Source: Dyadobacter sp. MSC1_007 (GTDB lineage: Bacteria > Bacteroidota > Bacteroidia > Cytophagales > Spirosomataceae). From it: a stretch of 64,000 nt of DNA. Positions 17,000 to 25,342 of this stretch are shown here, piece by piece (position 1 is the first letter of the stretch; each line of letters begins with the position of its first letter). The notes beneath the pieces are model-generated. The model saw nothing but the letters and a program-made list of their open reading frames with translations. It ran no database searches and was not told the origin of the DNA. Location: assembly GCF_023667495.1 (NCBI RefSeq), contig NZ_JAMOZL010000003.1, forward strand, positions 434,001 to 498,000. The letters run 5' to 3'. Both the position numbers and the translations under genes were made by a program.

Positions 17000-18316
17000 T
17001 TAATAACGGTAAGTCTCCGCTTTGAAAGGACCTTCGATAGATACACCGATGTAAGCAGCCTGCTCATCTGAAAGGGTATCAAGGTTCGCGCCTACATGCT
17101 TAAGGTGTAATGCAGCTACTTTTTCGTCCAATGCTTTTGGAAGAACGTATACTTTCTTCTCGTAAGCAGCGGTATTAGTCCAAAGTTCGATCTGAGCCAG
17201 AGTCTGGTTCGAGAATGAGCAGGACATTACGAATGAAGGGTGTCCCATTGCACAGCCCAGGTTCACCAAACGGCCTTCTGCAAGCACGATGATGTCTTTT
17301 CCTTCTACATTGTAGATGTCAACCTGTGGTTTGATCTGCGATTTGGTATGTCCGTAAGATTTGTTCAACCAAGCCATATCGATTTCGTTATCGAAGTGAC
17401 CGATGTTGCAAACAACCGCTTTGTCACGCATTTTAAGGAAATGACGGTCGGTGATGATTTTGTAGTTACCAGTCGCTGTAACGAAGATGTTAGCACGGCT
17501 GGCAGCTTCGTCCATTGTAACCACTTCGAAACCGTCCATAGCAGCCTGAAGCGCACAGATCGGGTCGATTTCAGTTACCAGTACGCGGCAGCCTGCACCA
17601 CGAAGTGATTCAGCAGAACCTTTACCTACGTCGCCGTAACCAGCTACAACAGCTACTTTACCAGCAAGCATCAAGTCAGTTGCGCGACGGATAGAGTCAA
17701 CAAGTGACTCGCGGCAGCCGTATTTGTTATCGAATTTAGATTTTGTAACAGAGTCGTTTACATTGATAGAAGGCAGGTGAAGCGTTCCGTTTTTGTAGCG
17801 CTCGTACAAACGGTGAACACCAGTTGTAGTTTCTTCCGAAAGACCTCTGATACCGTCGATCAGCTCAGGATATTCGTCGAATACCATGTTGGTAAGGTCA
17901 CCACCGTCGTCAAGGATCATGTTCAGAGGCTTACGCTCTTCACCGAAGAACAAAGTTTGCTCGATACACCAGTTAAATTCCTCTTCGTTCATTCCTTTCC
18001 ATGCATACACAGGGATACCCGCTGCTGCGATTGCTGCTGCTGCATGGTCCTGAGTAGAGAAAATATTGCAGGATGACCAGGTAACCTCAGCGCCCAATGC
18101 GGTAAGGGTTTCGATCAGAACTGCGGTCTGGATCGTCATGTGCAAGCAACCCGCCACACGTGCACCCGCAAGTGGCTGTGATGGGCCATATTCCGCACGG
18201 ATCGCCATCAGACCAGGCATTTCAGCTTCTGCAAGCGTAATTTCTTTGCGGCCCCACTCGGCCAGAGAGATGTCTTTTACCTTGTAAGGAATGTACGTTT
18301 CGGTTGACGTTGCCAT
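17000..18316 (-). CDS. ahcY: S-adenosylhomocysteinase
   Basis: A 438-residue cytosolic enzyme that hydrolyses S-adenosylhomocysteine to adenosine and homocysteine, removing the product inhibitor of methyltransferases. The NAD-binding glycine motif is G226-Y-G-D-V-G231. The catalytic set is conserved: E162 in EETTTG, and K192, D196 and N197 in TKSKFDN. The C-terminus KAETYRY carries the Lys/Tyr residues that close the NAD site of the neighbouring subunit. No SAM or SAH riboswitch fold was seen upstream. It stands alone, divergent from the LytS kinase. Confidence 0.97.
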   Translation of the reverse strand: MATSTETYIPYKVKDISLAEWGRKEITLAEAEMPGLMAIRAEYGPSQPLAGARVAGCLHMTIQTAVLIETLTALGAEVTWSSCNIFSTQDHAAAAIAAAGIPVYAWKGMNEEEFNWCIEQTLFFGEERKPLNMILDDGGDLTNMVFDEYPELIDGIRGLSEETTTGVHRLYERYKNGTLHLPSINVNDSVTKSKFDNKYGCRESLVDSIRRATDLMLAGKVAVVAGYGDVGKGSAESLRGAGCRVLVTEIDPICALQAAMDGFEVVTMDEAASRANIFVTATGNYKIITDRHFLKMRDKAVVCNIGHFDNEIDMAWLNKSYGHTKSQIKPQVDIYNVEGKDIIVLAEGRLVNLGCAMGHPSFVMSCSFSNQTLAQIELWTNTAAYEKKVYVLPKALDEKVAALHLKHVGANLDTLSDEQAAYIGVSIEGPFKAETYRY

Positions 18317-18351
18317 TATTTTACAGTTTAGTTAATATCTTGATTTTAATA

Positions 18352-18359
18352 CAAAACTA
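18352..18359 (-). promoter_or_regulatory. Candidate -7 box of ahcY
   Basis: Minus-strand TAGTTTTG matches the Bacteroidota TAnnTTTG consensus, 36 bases before the ATG. A TTTG lies 23 bases further upstream, which is slightly long for the usual spacing. Confidence 0.5.
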
Positions 18360-18530
18360 AGTAGAAAAACCACCAGGGAGAACAAAAGCAGATACAAATT
18401 GTGATTTAGGTATTGAATTTGGATATTTTATCTTTTAAATGCAGCGATCCTCTCATTGTGGAGTGACGCGGCTGGCTTTATAGATTGATGAAAGATATTT
18501 TGTCTGATCACAATGTATTATTGCACAAAT

Positions 18531-18564
18531 GCTGTTTGTCGACAATATCGGGGCATTTGTCGAC
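18531..18564 (+). promoter_or_regulatory. Direct repeat, candidate LytTR operator upstream of the kinase gene
   Basis: Two 13-base repeats, GCTGTTTGTCGAC (18531) and GGCATTTGTCGAC (18552), start 21 bases apart; the shared 9-mer TTTGTCGAC is separated by 12 bases. LytTR-type regulators typically bind 9-bp direct repeats 12-13 bases apart. A related pair occurs at 20455-20487. Autoregulation is inferred. Confidence 0.55.
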
Positions 18565-18612
18565 GGACGGTTTTCTGCCGGATATTGGAATGCGAATTAA
18601 TTATATTTGCCT

Positions 18613-19713
18613 ATGCGCCCGACTGCTTCGATTTTTAATCACCCGGACCGAAAAAGAATCCTCCTGCATCTGTTGTTCTGGCTGACCGTCATGACCATTC
18701 TTACGGTTATCTATGGCACCGGCATGCCCAACTATGTGTTCGCGGCTGGGATTGTGGCGCTTTTCATGCCGATTCACATTCTCTATTTCTACACCATTGC
18801 CTATGTGATCATCCCACGCTACTTCGACAGGAAGCGTTATGTGGGCTTTTTCGTGTTTTTGTTACTCATTGTCGTTGGCTCGACATTCGTATTCCGATTG
18901 CTGGAAATTCTGGTGGCCGACCCCATTATTTATGATGCCGTAAGACAAAACGACCCGACTTTCGTGTGGAGAAAACTGGAAGGGACATTCAGCGAGCAGC
19001 TGGCCAAGCCAGCATATCTGATCAGCGCCTTTGAACAGACAAACATATTCGTCTGGATCGCATTGTCGGTGAAGTTTTTCAAGATGTGGTTTGAAAGAAG
19101 GCAGGCGGCCCTGGAAGCTGAGCTGAATTTCCTGAAAGGTCAGTTACACCCTCATTTTCTTTTTAATACACTCAATAATTTATATGCATTAACCCTTAAT
19201 CAATCCCCTCAATCACCCTCAGTGGTGATGGGACTGGCGGAAATCCTGCGATATATGCTTTATGAAGCCAATACCGAAGTGGTGCAATTGGAAAGAGATA
19301 TCAGTATTTTAAAAAGCTATATCGAACTGGAAAAGATCCGGTATGAGGAAAGGCTTGACATTAATTTCAGTGTAAACGGCCTCACGCCCGAACTCAAAAT
19401 AGCGCCGTTGCTAATCCTGCCTTTGGTTGAAAACGCATTTAAACACGGCGCCAGCGAACAGATCGGGCAGGCGTGGATCAATATGGATTTGAGAGTCAAG
19501 AACAATACATTGAAATTCAAGATATCGAACAGCAAACCGGAGCAATCAGCCCCGAAAGACGATAGGGCGCACCACGTTAGCATCGGGCTGGCCAATGTCC
19601 GGAAACGGCTCGACATATTGTACCCGTCGGCGCACCAACTGAAAATACTGGAAGAGGAGGATGTTTTCGCGGTGATACTGGAAATGGATTTGGATAAACG
19701 AATGGAAATCTGA
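18613..19713 (+). CDS. LytS/YehU-type sensor histidine kinase
   Basis: A 366-residue kinase with four N-terminal transmembrane helices (between residues 17 and 155). The His_kinase domain has the phospho-acceptor region QLHPHFLFNTLNNLYAL (H179 or H181). A HATPase_c N-box follows (PLVENAFKHG). The ATG at 18613 is chosen; an upstream TTG two codons earlier is also open. There is no separate sensor domain, so it probably senses a membrane-associated signal. The LytTR response regulator starts 5 bases after its stop, so the two are co-transcribed and form one two-component system. Confidence 0.92.
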   Translation: MRPTASIFNHPDRKRILLHLLFWLTVMTILTVIYGTGMPNYVFAAGIVALFMPIHILYFYTIAYVIIPRYFDRKRYVGFFVFLLLIVVGSTFVFRLLEILVADPIIYDAVRQNDPTFVWRKLEGTFSEQLAKPAYLISAFEQTNIFVWIALSVKFFKMWFERRQAALEAELNFLKGQLHPHFLFNTLNNLYALTLNQSPQSPSVVMGLAEILRYMLYEANTEVVQLERDISILKSYIELEKIRYEERLDINFSVNGLTPELKIAPLLILPLVENAFKHGASEQIGQAWINMDLRVKNNTLKFKISNSKPEQSAPKDDRAHHVSIGLANVRKRLDILYPSAHQLKILEEEDVFAVILEMDLDKRMEI

Positions 19714-19718
19714 GTGTT

Positions 19719-20441
19719 ATGAAGCTAAAAGCAATTTTGGTCGATGATGAACCGCATGCCATTGAGGTGCTTGACAATTATTTGAGCAATTTCAGCGAAA
19801 TAGAGATTGTGGCCCGTTGCCAGGATGCTATCCAGGCATTTCAGGTATTGCAGCAGCAGAAAATCGATCTGATGTTTCTGGATGTCAAAATGCCCGGATT
19901 AAAGGGCACCGACTTGCTCCGTAGCCTGAAAAATCCGCCCAAAGTGATTTTTACTACTGCTTACCAGGACTATGCGGTCGAAGGGTTTGATCTGAATGCC
20001 GTCGATTACCTGCTCAAACCCATTCCATTTGAACGCTTTCTAAAAGCAATGGACAAGGTTTTTACTGGTTTGAACATCACCAATCAATCTGTTTCGGTGG
20101 CTCAGAAAAGTGCGGCAAGCAGTCAGGATGTGTTTCTTTATCTCAAAGTAGACCGCAAGATGGTGAAGGTTAATGTGAATGAGATTTATTGGATTGAAAG
20201 CCTCCGGGACTACATTAAGGTCGTCTTGAAGGACAAATCGCTTGTTTCGAAACAAAAGATCAGTTTGCTGGAAGAACTGCTGCCGGAAGACGGCTTCGTG
20301 AGGATTCACAGATCTTTCATCGTGGCTGTCGATAAGGTGGAAAGTTACCATTCACATAAGCTGGAAATAGCTGGCAAGGAACTGCCGATCGGCCGCAATT
20401 TCCGGATCGATTGTCAGCGCAGGTTCAAGTTAACCTTCTAA
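19719..20441 (+). CDS. LytTR-family response regulator
   Basis: A 240-residue regulator. The receiver domain (1-120) has acidic residues D9, D10, E11 and phospho-acceptor D55 in MFLDVKMPG, plus the conserved T and K (FTTAYQ, YLLKP). The C-terminal LytTR DNA-binding domain (about 135-240) has WIESLRDYIKVVL, FVRIHRSFIVAVDKV and the closing LPIGRNFR. LytTR proteins bind paired direct repeats. Two matching repeat pairs flank this two-gene unit, which suggests control of its own operon and of the downstream lipoprotein at 20588. Confidence 0.93.
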   Translation: MKLKAILVDDEPHAIEVLDNYLSNFSEIEIVARCQDAIQAFQVLQQQKIDLMFLDVKMPGLKGTDLLRSLKNPPKVIFTTAYQDYAVEGFDLNAVDYLLKPIPFERFLKAMDKVFTGLNITNQSVSVAQKSAASSQDVFLYLKVDRKMVKVNVNEIYWIESLRDYIKVVLKDKSLVSKQKISLLEELLPEDGFVRIHRSFIVAVDKVESYHSHKLEIAGKELPIGRNFRIDCQRRFKLTF

Positions 20442-20454
20442 ACGGGCTGCAAAT

Positions 20455-20487
20455 GCCGTTTGTCGATAAAAATTGCTATTAATCGAC
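20455..20487 (+). promoter_or_regulatory. Second candidate LytTR operator, upstream of a lipoprotein gene
   Basis: GCCGTTTGTCGAT (20455) and GCTATTAATCGAC (20475) match the repeats before the kinase gene and start 20 bases apart, 100-130 bases before the lipoprotein start. This points to that gene as a target of the LytTR regulator. Confidence 0.5.
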
Positions 20488-20587
20488 ATCCGGCCCCTAT
20501 GCCATTTGATGATGCTCATTTCGACTTAAAATTGCACCGCCATTGAAAAATGGAGGAAATCATTTAAAGTCATTTGAGTCATTAGCC

Positions 20588-22057
20588 ATGTTAAAAAGTA
20601 GAAACATTCTTTGGGCAGCCTTGTCCTTTGCTTTGCTGCTGGGAAGTTGCAAGGAAGACGAAGAAGTAACACCATCCAACACATTGACCGCCAAAGCAGG
20701 CGCAGATCAGAACGTACACGTCGGCGATATCGTCGCTCTCGACGGCAGCGGTTCCACCGACAGCGAAAACAAGCCTTTCGAGTTCCGGTGGGACTTTGTT
20801 AAAAAGCCTGCGGGCAGCACAGCTAACCTGAGCTCGGTGGTTGCCGCCAAGCCCACTTTTACAGCCGACCAGCCAGGTGAATATGAGCTGGAACTTACCA
20901 TTACCAACGCGATCGGCCAAAGTAAAGACAAAGTTGTGATTACCGCGACGGTGATCGAGCCGATTGTCCTCGAAACGAACATCAAGGCAAAAACCACATT
21001 AGCAGACCGTATCGCTAATCCGGCCATACCGGATTACATCGTGAATGCGAATGTGTCGGTGAATGCCGAACTCGAAATTAAGCCGGGTGTGGTCATTGCA
21101 TTTGCCAGGGATACCCGCCTCGAAATCAATGATAATGGCGGTATTCTCATTGCAAAGGGCGATTCGGTGAAACCTATCCGGCTGATCGGGAAAGAGACCA
21201 ACAAAGGCTTCTGGGCAGGTGTGATATTCCGCTCGTCAAGCAGCGCCAACACGCTCGAATATGTACAGGTATTGCATGCGGGAAGCAAGCCGCTTTATGC
21301 CACCACCAGAGCTGGCATGGCTGTTCTTGGAAGCAACCGGGCGGAAGTAAATATCAAAAACTGCCTTTTTGAGCAGAATGCAGGCTATGGTCTTTACCTC
21401 GATCAGGCCGTGATTCTCGGCTCATTTGCGAAGAACAACTTCAAGGACAATACGGAAGCAGGCATCCTGATGGGCGCCGAAAACGTGAAAAGTCTCGATA
21501 CAGATTCCAAATTTACCAATGGCAATGGCCGGAATGTAGTGGAACTCTACGCTTCGTCTCTGCCTAAGAACACGACAACGGAAGTGGTATGGAAAGGTTT
21601 TAAAGACAAAACGCCTTACCGCATTCTCGAAAACGTGACTTCCGATGCCAACTGGAAATTGCTCCCAGGCGTAACCATTGAAGTAGGCCGCGCGGGACAC
21701 ATTACTATCGACGACGGCTATTTCAATGCAATAGGGACTGAAACCAACAAGATCATAATCCGCGGCGCTGAAAATACGGCTGCTTACTGGAAAGGCATGA
21801 TCTGCTTCTCGACCAGCGACCAGAATATCATCGAAAACGCCGAAGTTTCTGGCGGCGGTAACATTCCTATCGTGTCGGGTAAGAAGGCCAACATCGCGGT
21901 GTATGGCGGGCAGTCCAGAATGACGATCCGGAAGTCGGTTATCTCCAATAGCGGTGGTTACGGTATCTTCGTGAACTACCAGGCGACCGTCAATGCAGAC
22001 ATCGAAACCGTGAATACATTCAAGGACAATGCACAAGCTAAGCTGCTGAAAGAGTAG
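20588..22057 (+). CDS. Surface lipoprotein with PKD-like domain and right-handed beta-helix
   Basis: A 489-residue lipoprotein (ATG at 20588, lipobox LGSC with C21, then KEDEE). The acidic residues after the cysteine resemble the Bacteroidota lipoprotein export signal for surface display. Residues ~30-125 form a PKD/Ig-like domain (AGADQNVHVGDIVALDGSGSTDSEN...FRWDF). The rest has parallel beta-helix features (repeated NxxxxAxIxVxGSN, VNIKNCLFEQNAGYGLYLD, MTIRKSVISNSGGYGIFVN). No carbohydrate-lyase catalytic set is evident. A candidate LytTR operator lies upstream. Likely an adhesion or binding protein. Confidence 0.8.
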   Translation: MLKSRNILWAALSFALLLGSCKEDEEVTPSNTLTAKAGADQNVHVGDIVALDGSGSTDSENKPFEFRWDFVKKPAGSTANLSSVVAAKPTFTADQPGEYELELTITNAIGQSKDKVVITATVIEPIVLETNIKAKTTLADRIANPAIPDYIVNANVSVNAELEIKPGVVIAFARDTRLEINDNGGILIAKGDSVKPIRLIGKETNKGFWAGVIFRSSSSANTLEYVQVLHAGSKPLYATTRAGMAVLGSNRAEVNIKNCLFEQNAGYGLYLDQAVILGSFAKNNFKDNTEAGILMGAENVKSLDTDSKFTNGNGRNVVELYASSLPKNTTTEVVWKGFKDKTPYRILENVTSDANWKLLPGVTIEVGRAGHITIDDGYFNAIGTETNKIIIRGAENTAAYWKGMICFSTSDQNIIENAEVSGGGNIPIVSGKKANIAVYGGQSRMTIRKSVISNSGGYGIFVNYQATVNADIETVNTFKDNAQAKLLKE

Positions 22058-22103
22058 TTGCCGAAAGCACTTTCAGATCATTGCTGACATCTGAATAATA
22101 GCC

Positions 22104-22427
22104 ATGAAAATAAATAGCGACTTCACACTTGCGGCCTTGTTTTTGGCCCTGAGCCTCCATGCCAATGCTGTGAAAAAGGCCAGCAGGTCGGCAAGGCAGC
22201 CGTTTCCGGACAGAGGTTTCTGGGTTACGGAAACCGGTAAAGACAGAAAATCGACCATCGTCAAATACTATGCGAACAGCAACCGTCTTGTTTCGGAAAC
22301 AACCGAACCGGAATTGCTGGATGTCAGGAAGCTCTCGGTTAGAAAATACCTGAATCACAAGTTGAAGACTGAGCTCGAAAAGGATACGACCCAATATACA
22401 AATCCCATCCTTTATGAACGCAATTGA
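22104..22427 (+). CDS. Small exported hypothetical protein
   Basis: A 107-residue protein with a probable signal peptide cleaved after ANA (residue 22). The mature part is basic and contains GFWVTETGKDRKSTIVKYYANSNRLVSETTEPELLDVRKLSVRKYLNHKL. It is 46 bases downstream of the beta-helix lipoprotein and overlaps the next gene by 14 bases, so it probably belongs to the same transcript. No known family recognised. Confidence 0.7.
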   Translation: MKINSDFTLAALFLALSLHANAVKKASRSARQPFPDRGFWVTETGKDRKSTIVKYYANSNRLVSETTEPELLDVRKLSVRKYLNHKLKTELEKDTTQYTNPILYERN

Positions 22428-22893
22428 GGCCATCGCACTGGTGAAAGTCATTGGTACCGTACTCTATTTTTTCATAGCGGCGCAAGGGGCTTTTTATCAC
22501 TTTGGCTTCGGAAAGGCCTTGTTTGGGATCTCTCCGGAAGGCTTCATCGAACTGAGAAAAGCGGTGGATCCGGTGGTGAGAAGCAGGTTCAAAAGCCTGT
22601 ACTTTTCCACATTGGCGGTCATGTTTATGTGGCTGGTTTTGGCCGATAAATCCGGCGGATTCCTGTCTTATGGGCCTGTCCTGATTGCTTTGCTGCTGAT
22701 AATTGCCGATATGGTTTGCATTATCCGGTTTAGTGAGCCGGTTAATGAGCTGATCAACAGCGATTTGCTGAATACCCGGGAAGGCTATGCCCATGCAAGG
22801 ACTGAATGGCTCCGGTACATTTTTGTGAGGGGCTATCTTTCTGTGTCTGGTTTTGTGTTGCTGTTACTTCACCTGGCTATACCAGTTCAGTGA
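22414..22893 (+). CDS. Small polytopic membrane protein of unknown function
   Basis: A 159-residue protein with four predicted transmembrane helices (about 8-28, 66-86, 88-108, 132-155). Between helices 1 and 2 is an amphipathic loop with FGKALFGISPEGFIELRKAVDPVV. Its start overlaps the end of the preceding gene by 14 bases, suggesting translational coupling. No family recognised. Confidence 0.7.
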   Translation: MNAIEAIALVKVIGTVLYFFIAAQGAFYHFGFGKALFGISPEGFIELRKAVDPVVRSRFKSLYFSTLAVMFMWLVLADKSGGFLSYGPVLIALLLIIADMVCIIRFSEPVNELINSDLLNTREGYAHARTEWLRYIFVRGYLSVSGFVLLLLHLAIPVQ

Positions 22894-22950
22894 CCACATT
22901 TTTAAGTAATAGGAATAATTTTTTCAATTAGTAAATTAATCTAAACAGCC

Positions 22951-23778
22951 ATGTTAAATAAAATACAAGCCCCCTCCATGTCCCTGGCAGGTTTTGCCAA
23001 GTCCGCATTTGCCCTAGCCATGCTGGCGCTGTCCTTCACTGCCTGCAAGGACGACGACGATAATGTGAATCCCGACGGTAACGGCGGTGGAACTGAAAAA
23101 GCATTTATCCCCACAAAAGATAAAAGCTATAGTTATAAGATCACTGACTCCGATGGTTCTGATGGCACGATGATTACAAAAATCGTGAGCACGAAAGACT
23201 CTGCCGGAATGCCTGTTCATACGATCCATAATATCGTCAGGGAGAATGAAGAGGAAGTGACCCTGGTTTCAAAAGCGTATGCTAAAAGTGGAACTACGAT
23301 CAATGAAATGCCTTATCCGACTGCATTGAAATCACTTGTAAACGAGATCAATGATGTCGCGTACATTGCGGAATTCGAAGTGACCGGCTTTCCGCAATAT
23401 CAGTATCTGGAAAACAACGGAAAGGTCAACAGCGCGCTTACATTCAAGGGAGATCCGATCAAGCTACTAATGAAACTCGAAATTCCGGTGGGAGAAGAGG
23501 GCTCGGTAGACGCAGCAGTTGAAACAAAGCTTACATATAAAAATGGGAAGTCAACAGGCGAGGAAACGATCACAACCACCGCTGGGGAATTCAAATGTAC
23601 TAAATGGGAGTATTCATACGAGGTTTACACCAAGTTCGAAACGGAGGTTACAGAGCCGGAAATCACAACGGAGTTATTTAATGTAACGCTCTGGACCGCG
23701 CCGGGTGTGGGAGTAGTCAAATCGATCGAGAAATCGGAAGAGAGCACGTCTACAACAGAGTTGCGCAAGATCGATTAG
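22951..23778 (+). CDS. Surface lipoprotein of unknown function
   Basis: A 275-residue lipoprotein with lipobox FTAC (C32), followed by KDDDD and a Gly-rich linker. The run of aspartates just after the cysteine fits the Bacteroidota lipoprotein export signal for the outer leaflet. The rest is a beta-rich domain with ITTTAGEFKCTKWEYSYEV and WTAPGVGVVKS, the form seen in secreted proteins that are uniformly processed after a GxF(K)CxK strand. No enzymatic motif is seen. It ends at a strong terminator. Confidence 0.72.
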   Translation: MLNKIQAPSMSLAGFAKSAFALAMLALSFTACKDDDDNVNPDGNGGGTEKAFIPTKDKSYSYKITDSDGSDGTMITKIVSTKDSAGMPVHTIHNIVRENEEEVTLVSKAYAKSGTTINEMPYPTALKSLVNEINDVAYIAEFEVTGFPQYQYLENNGKVNSALTFKGDPIKLLMKLEIPVGEEGSVDAAVETKLTYKNGKSTGEETITTTAGEFKCTKWEYSYEVYTKFETEVTEPEITTELFNVTLWTAPGVGVVKSIEKSEESTSTTELRKID

Positions 23779-23826
23779 GCAGCCTAAAAAAGAAAAAACA
23801 ATAGAGAAATAGGATGGATAATTTGG

Positions 23827-23862
23827 AACTAGCCAGGTCTTTAAGACCCGGCTAGTTTTGTT
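23827..23862 (+). terminator. Intrinsic terminator after the lipoprotein at 22951
   Basis: Stem AACTAGCCAGGTC / GACCCGGCTAGTT (one mismatch) followed by TTGTTTTAT. The T-run abuts the convergent ahpD stop codon. Confidence 0.8.
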
Positions 23863-24453
23863 TTATACCAATACGGTGAAGCTTTTGAAGATAGCCCCAA
23901 CCCTAACTGCGTCGAATATACGTGCCTGAGTGCCGCCGTGATTCAGAACCGACTGCTCGTGCGAAGTAACGCACATTTCGCAGCCGTTCAATGCGGAAAC
24001 GACAAGGCTCAGCAACTCAAAAAACTCTTTACCCAGCACAGGGTTCACCATAATGCTCATTTTAATGCCCGCAGGCGCATTATCATAAAATTCCTTGTGC
24101 ATAAAATGCCTGAAACGATAGAACACATTGTTGGCATTCATCAGTGACACACAAGCAGTTACTTCTGCAAGTTCCTTCTCGTCGGCACCTTCCTGAGTTG
24201 CCAATTCTTCCAATGCAGTGATGAGCGCAGCATTCTTCTCGTTTACGGCCACGGCCAATGCGATCAGCAATGCCTCCTTGCGGTTCAAAGTCTGAGATTT
24301 AAGAACGTTACCAATATTGATTTTCAGGTCTTTCAGGTAACGATGATCGATTGCGGCCAGTTTGTTGATCAGCACGCTTTCAAATTCTGCGGGCAGATTG
24401 ACCTCTTTATACAGGGACTCTTTCGTGTTCCCGGTTGCGGTGAATGGATACAT
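23863..24453 (-). CDS. ahpD: AhpD-like alkylhydroperoxidase / carboxymuconolactone decarboxylase family protein
   Basis: A 196-residue all-helical protein (ATG at 24453). The redox motif is C158-E-M-C161 followed by S-H165 in NGCEMCVTSHEQSVLNHGG. In Mycobacterium AhpD the same motif (CSHC...H) reduces AhpC through a dihydrolipoamide-linked relay. Here the inner histidine of the CxxC is a methionine. It lies directly downstream of an AhpC gene whose C-terminus is of the mycobacterial type, so the two probably form a peroxide-detoxifying pair. A terminator-like hairpin separates them. Confidence 0.88.
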   Translation of the reverse strand: MYPFTATGNTKESLYKEVNLPAEFESVLINKLAAIDHRYLKDLKINIGNVLKSQTLNRKEALLIALAVAVNEKNAALITALEELATQEGADEKELAEVTACVSLMNANNVFYRFRHFMHKEFYDNAPAGIKMSIMVNPVLGKEFFELLSLVVSALNGCEMCVTSHEQSVLNHGGTQARIFDAVRVGAIFKSFTVLV

Positions 24454-24490
24454 TTTTGTTTTGAAATGAATGGGAGAATCCCCTGTGGTG

Positions 24491-24546
24491 AAAATAAAAC
24501 AGTTCACAGGCCGGCGCGCGAATGCGATTGCCTGCTGTGAACTGTT
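24491..24546 (-). terminator. Terminator/attenuator between ahpC and ahpD
   Basis: Perfect 12-bp arms AACAGTTCACAG (minus strand, 24546-24535) and CTGTGAACTGTT (24509-24498), followed by TTTATTTT. It would end most ahpC transcripts and leave ahpD at a lower level by read-through. Confidence 0.75.
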
Positions 24547-24573
24547 CCGTTATTGATGGTTAAGCATGGCTGG

Positions 24574-25125
24574 TTAAGCGAGCGTTGCTTCGCCTTTTTG
24601 CCAGTTGCAAGGGCAAAGTTCATCAGTTTGCAATGCATCGAGTACGCGAAGTACTTCGGATACATTACGACCTACCGAAAGGTCATTTACACTTACCCAA
24701 CGGATGATGCCTTGTGGGTCAACAATGTAAGTTACGCGGTAAGCAATCTTCTCGTTTTCTTCCAGAATGCCCAATTCTTCTGCCAATGACTTGGAAGTAT
24801 CTGCCAGCATCGGGAATTGAAGATCGCGAAGATCGTCGTGGTTTTTGCGCCATGCAAGGTGTACATATTCGCTGTCGGTAGAAGCACCGATCAGGATAGT
24901 ATCACGGTCTGCGAAGTCGGAAGTGTGTTTGTTGAACTCTGCAATCTCGGTAGGGCACACAAAAGTGAAATCTTTTGGCCACCAGAACATTACCATCCAT
25001 TTTTCCGCGTTTTTGTGGTCTTCTGAGGTAATATCGTAGAATTCGTTTCCTTTTTCAAGAGATACTACGGATGTCTTTTTGAACTCGGGGAAAACCGATC
25101 CCACAGATAACAGTCTATTTGCCAT
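24574..25125 (-). CDS. ahpC: Peroxiredoxin AhpC (typical 2-Cys)
   Basis: A 183-residue peroxiredoxin that reduces H2O2, organic peroxides and peroxynitrite. Peroxidatic C57 lies in DFTFVCPTE. The C-terminus ELCPCNWQKGE has two cysteines, C171 and C173, the arrangement known from Mycobacterium tuberculosis AhpC (which is recharged by AhpD), not the enterobacterial AhpF-linked form. No ahpF is present; ahpD follows. A strong promoter lies 40 bases upstream. No OxyR site was recognised. Confidence 0.95.
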   Translation of the reverse strand: MANRLLSVGSVFPEFKKTSVVSLEKGNEFYDITSEDHKNAEKWMVMFWWPKDFTFVCPTEIAEFNKHTSDFADRDTILIGASTDSEYVHLAWRKNHDDLRDLQFPMLADTSKSLAEELGILEENEKIAYRVTYIVDPQGIIRWVSVNDLSVGRNVSEVLRVLDALQTDELCPCNWQKGEATLA

Positions 25126-25164
25126 GATTGCTCGTTTGTTTATAAATTGTATTTTTTGGTGTTA

Positions 25165-25195
25165 CAAATCTACAAACGCTGAGTAAGCGAGGCAA
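25165..25195 (-). promoter_or_regulatory. ahpC promoter
   Basis: Minus strand: TTG (25195-25193), 20-base spacer, TAGATTTG (25172-25165), an exact TAnnTTTG box 40 bases from the ATG. Confidence 0.7.
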
Positions 25196-25342
25196 CCCTC
25201 GTCCTGGTACAATCCCAGGAAAAAGTTGATCTAAATAAATGAGTTTAGATTTATTTATAGAAATAAAGATAATATAGATTTACTCGATAAGTCTATAAAC
25301 TTTGACAATATGATTAAACTAATATTACTTTTAATTCTGCAC

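Noticed and set aside
17000..18612. SAM or SAH riboswitch upstream of ahcY
   Set aside because: The leader is only about 30-40 bases from the likely transcript start, and no conserved SAM/SAH core was found.
21422..22036. A 204-residue minus-strand frame
   Set aside because: It is antisense to the beta-helix lipoprotein, which has a lipobox and repeated helix strands.
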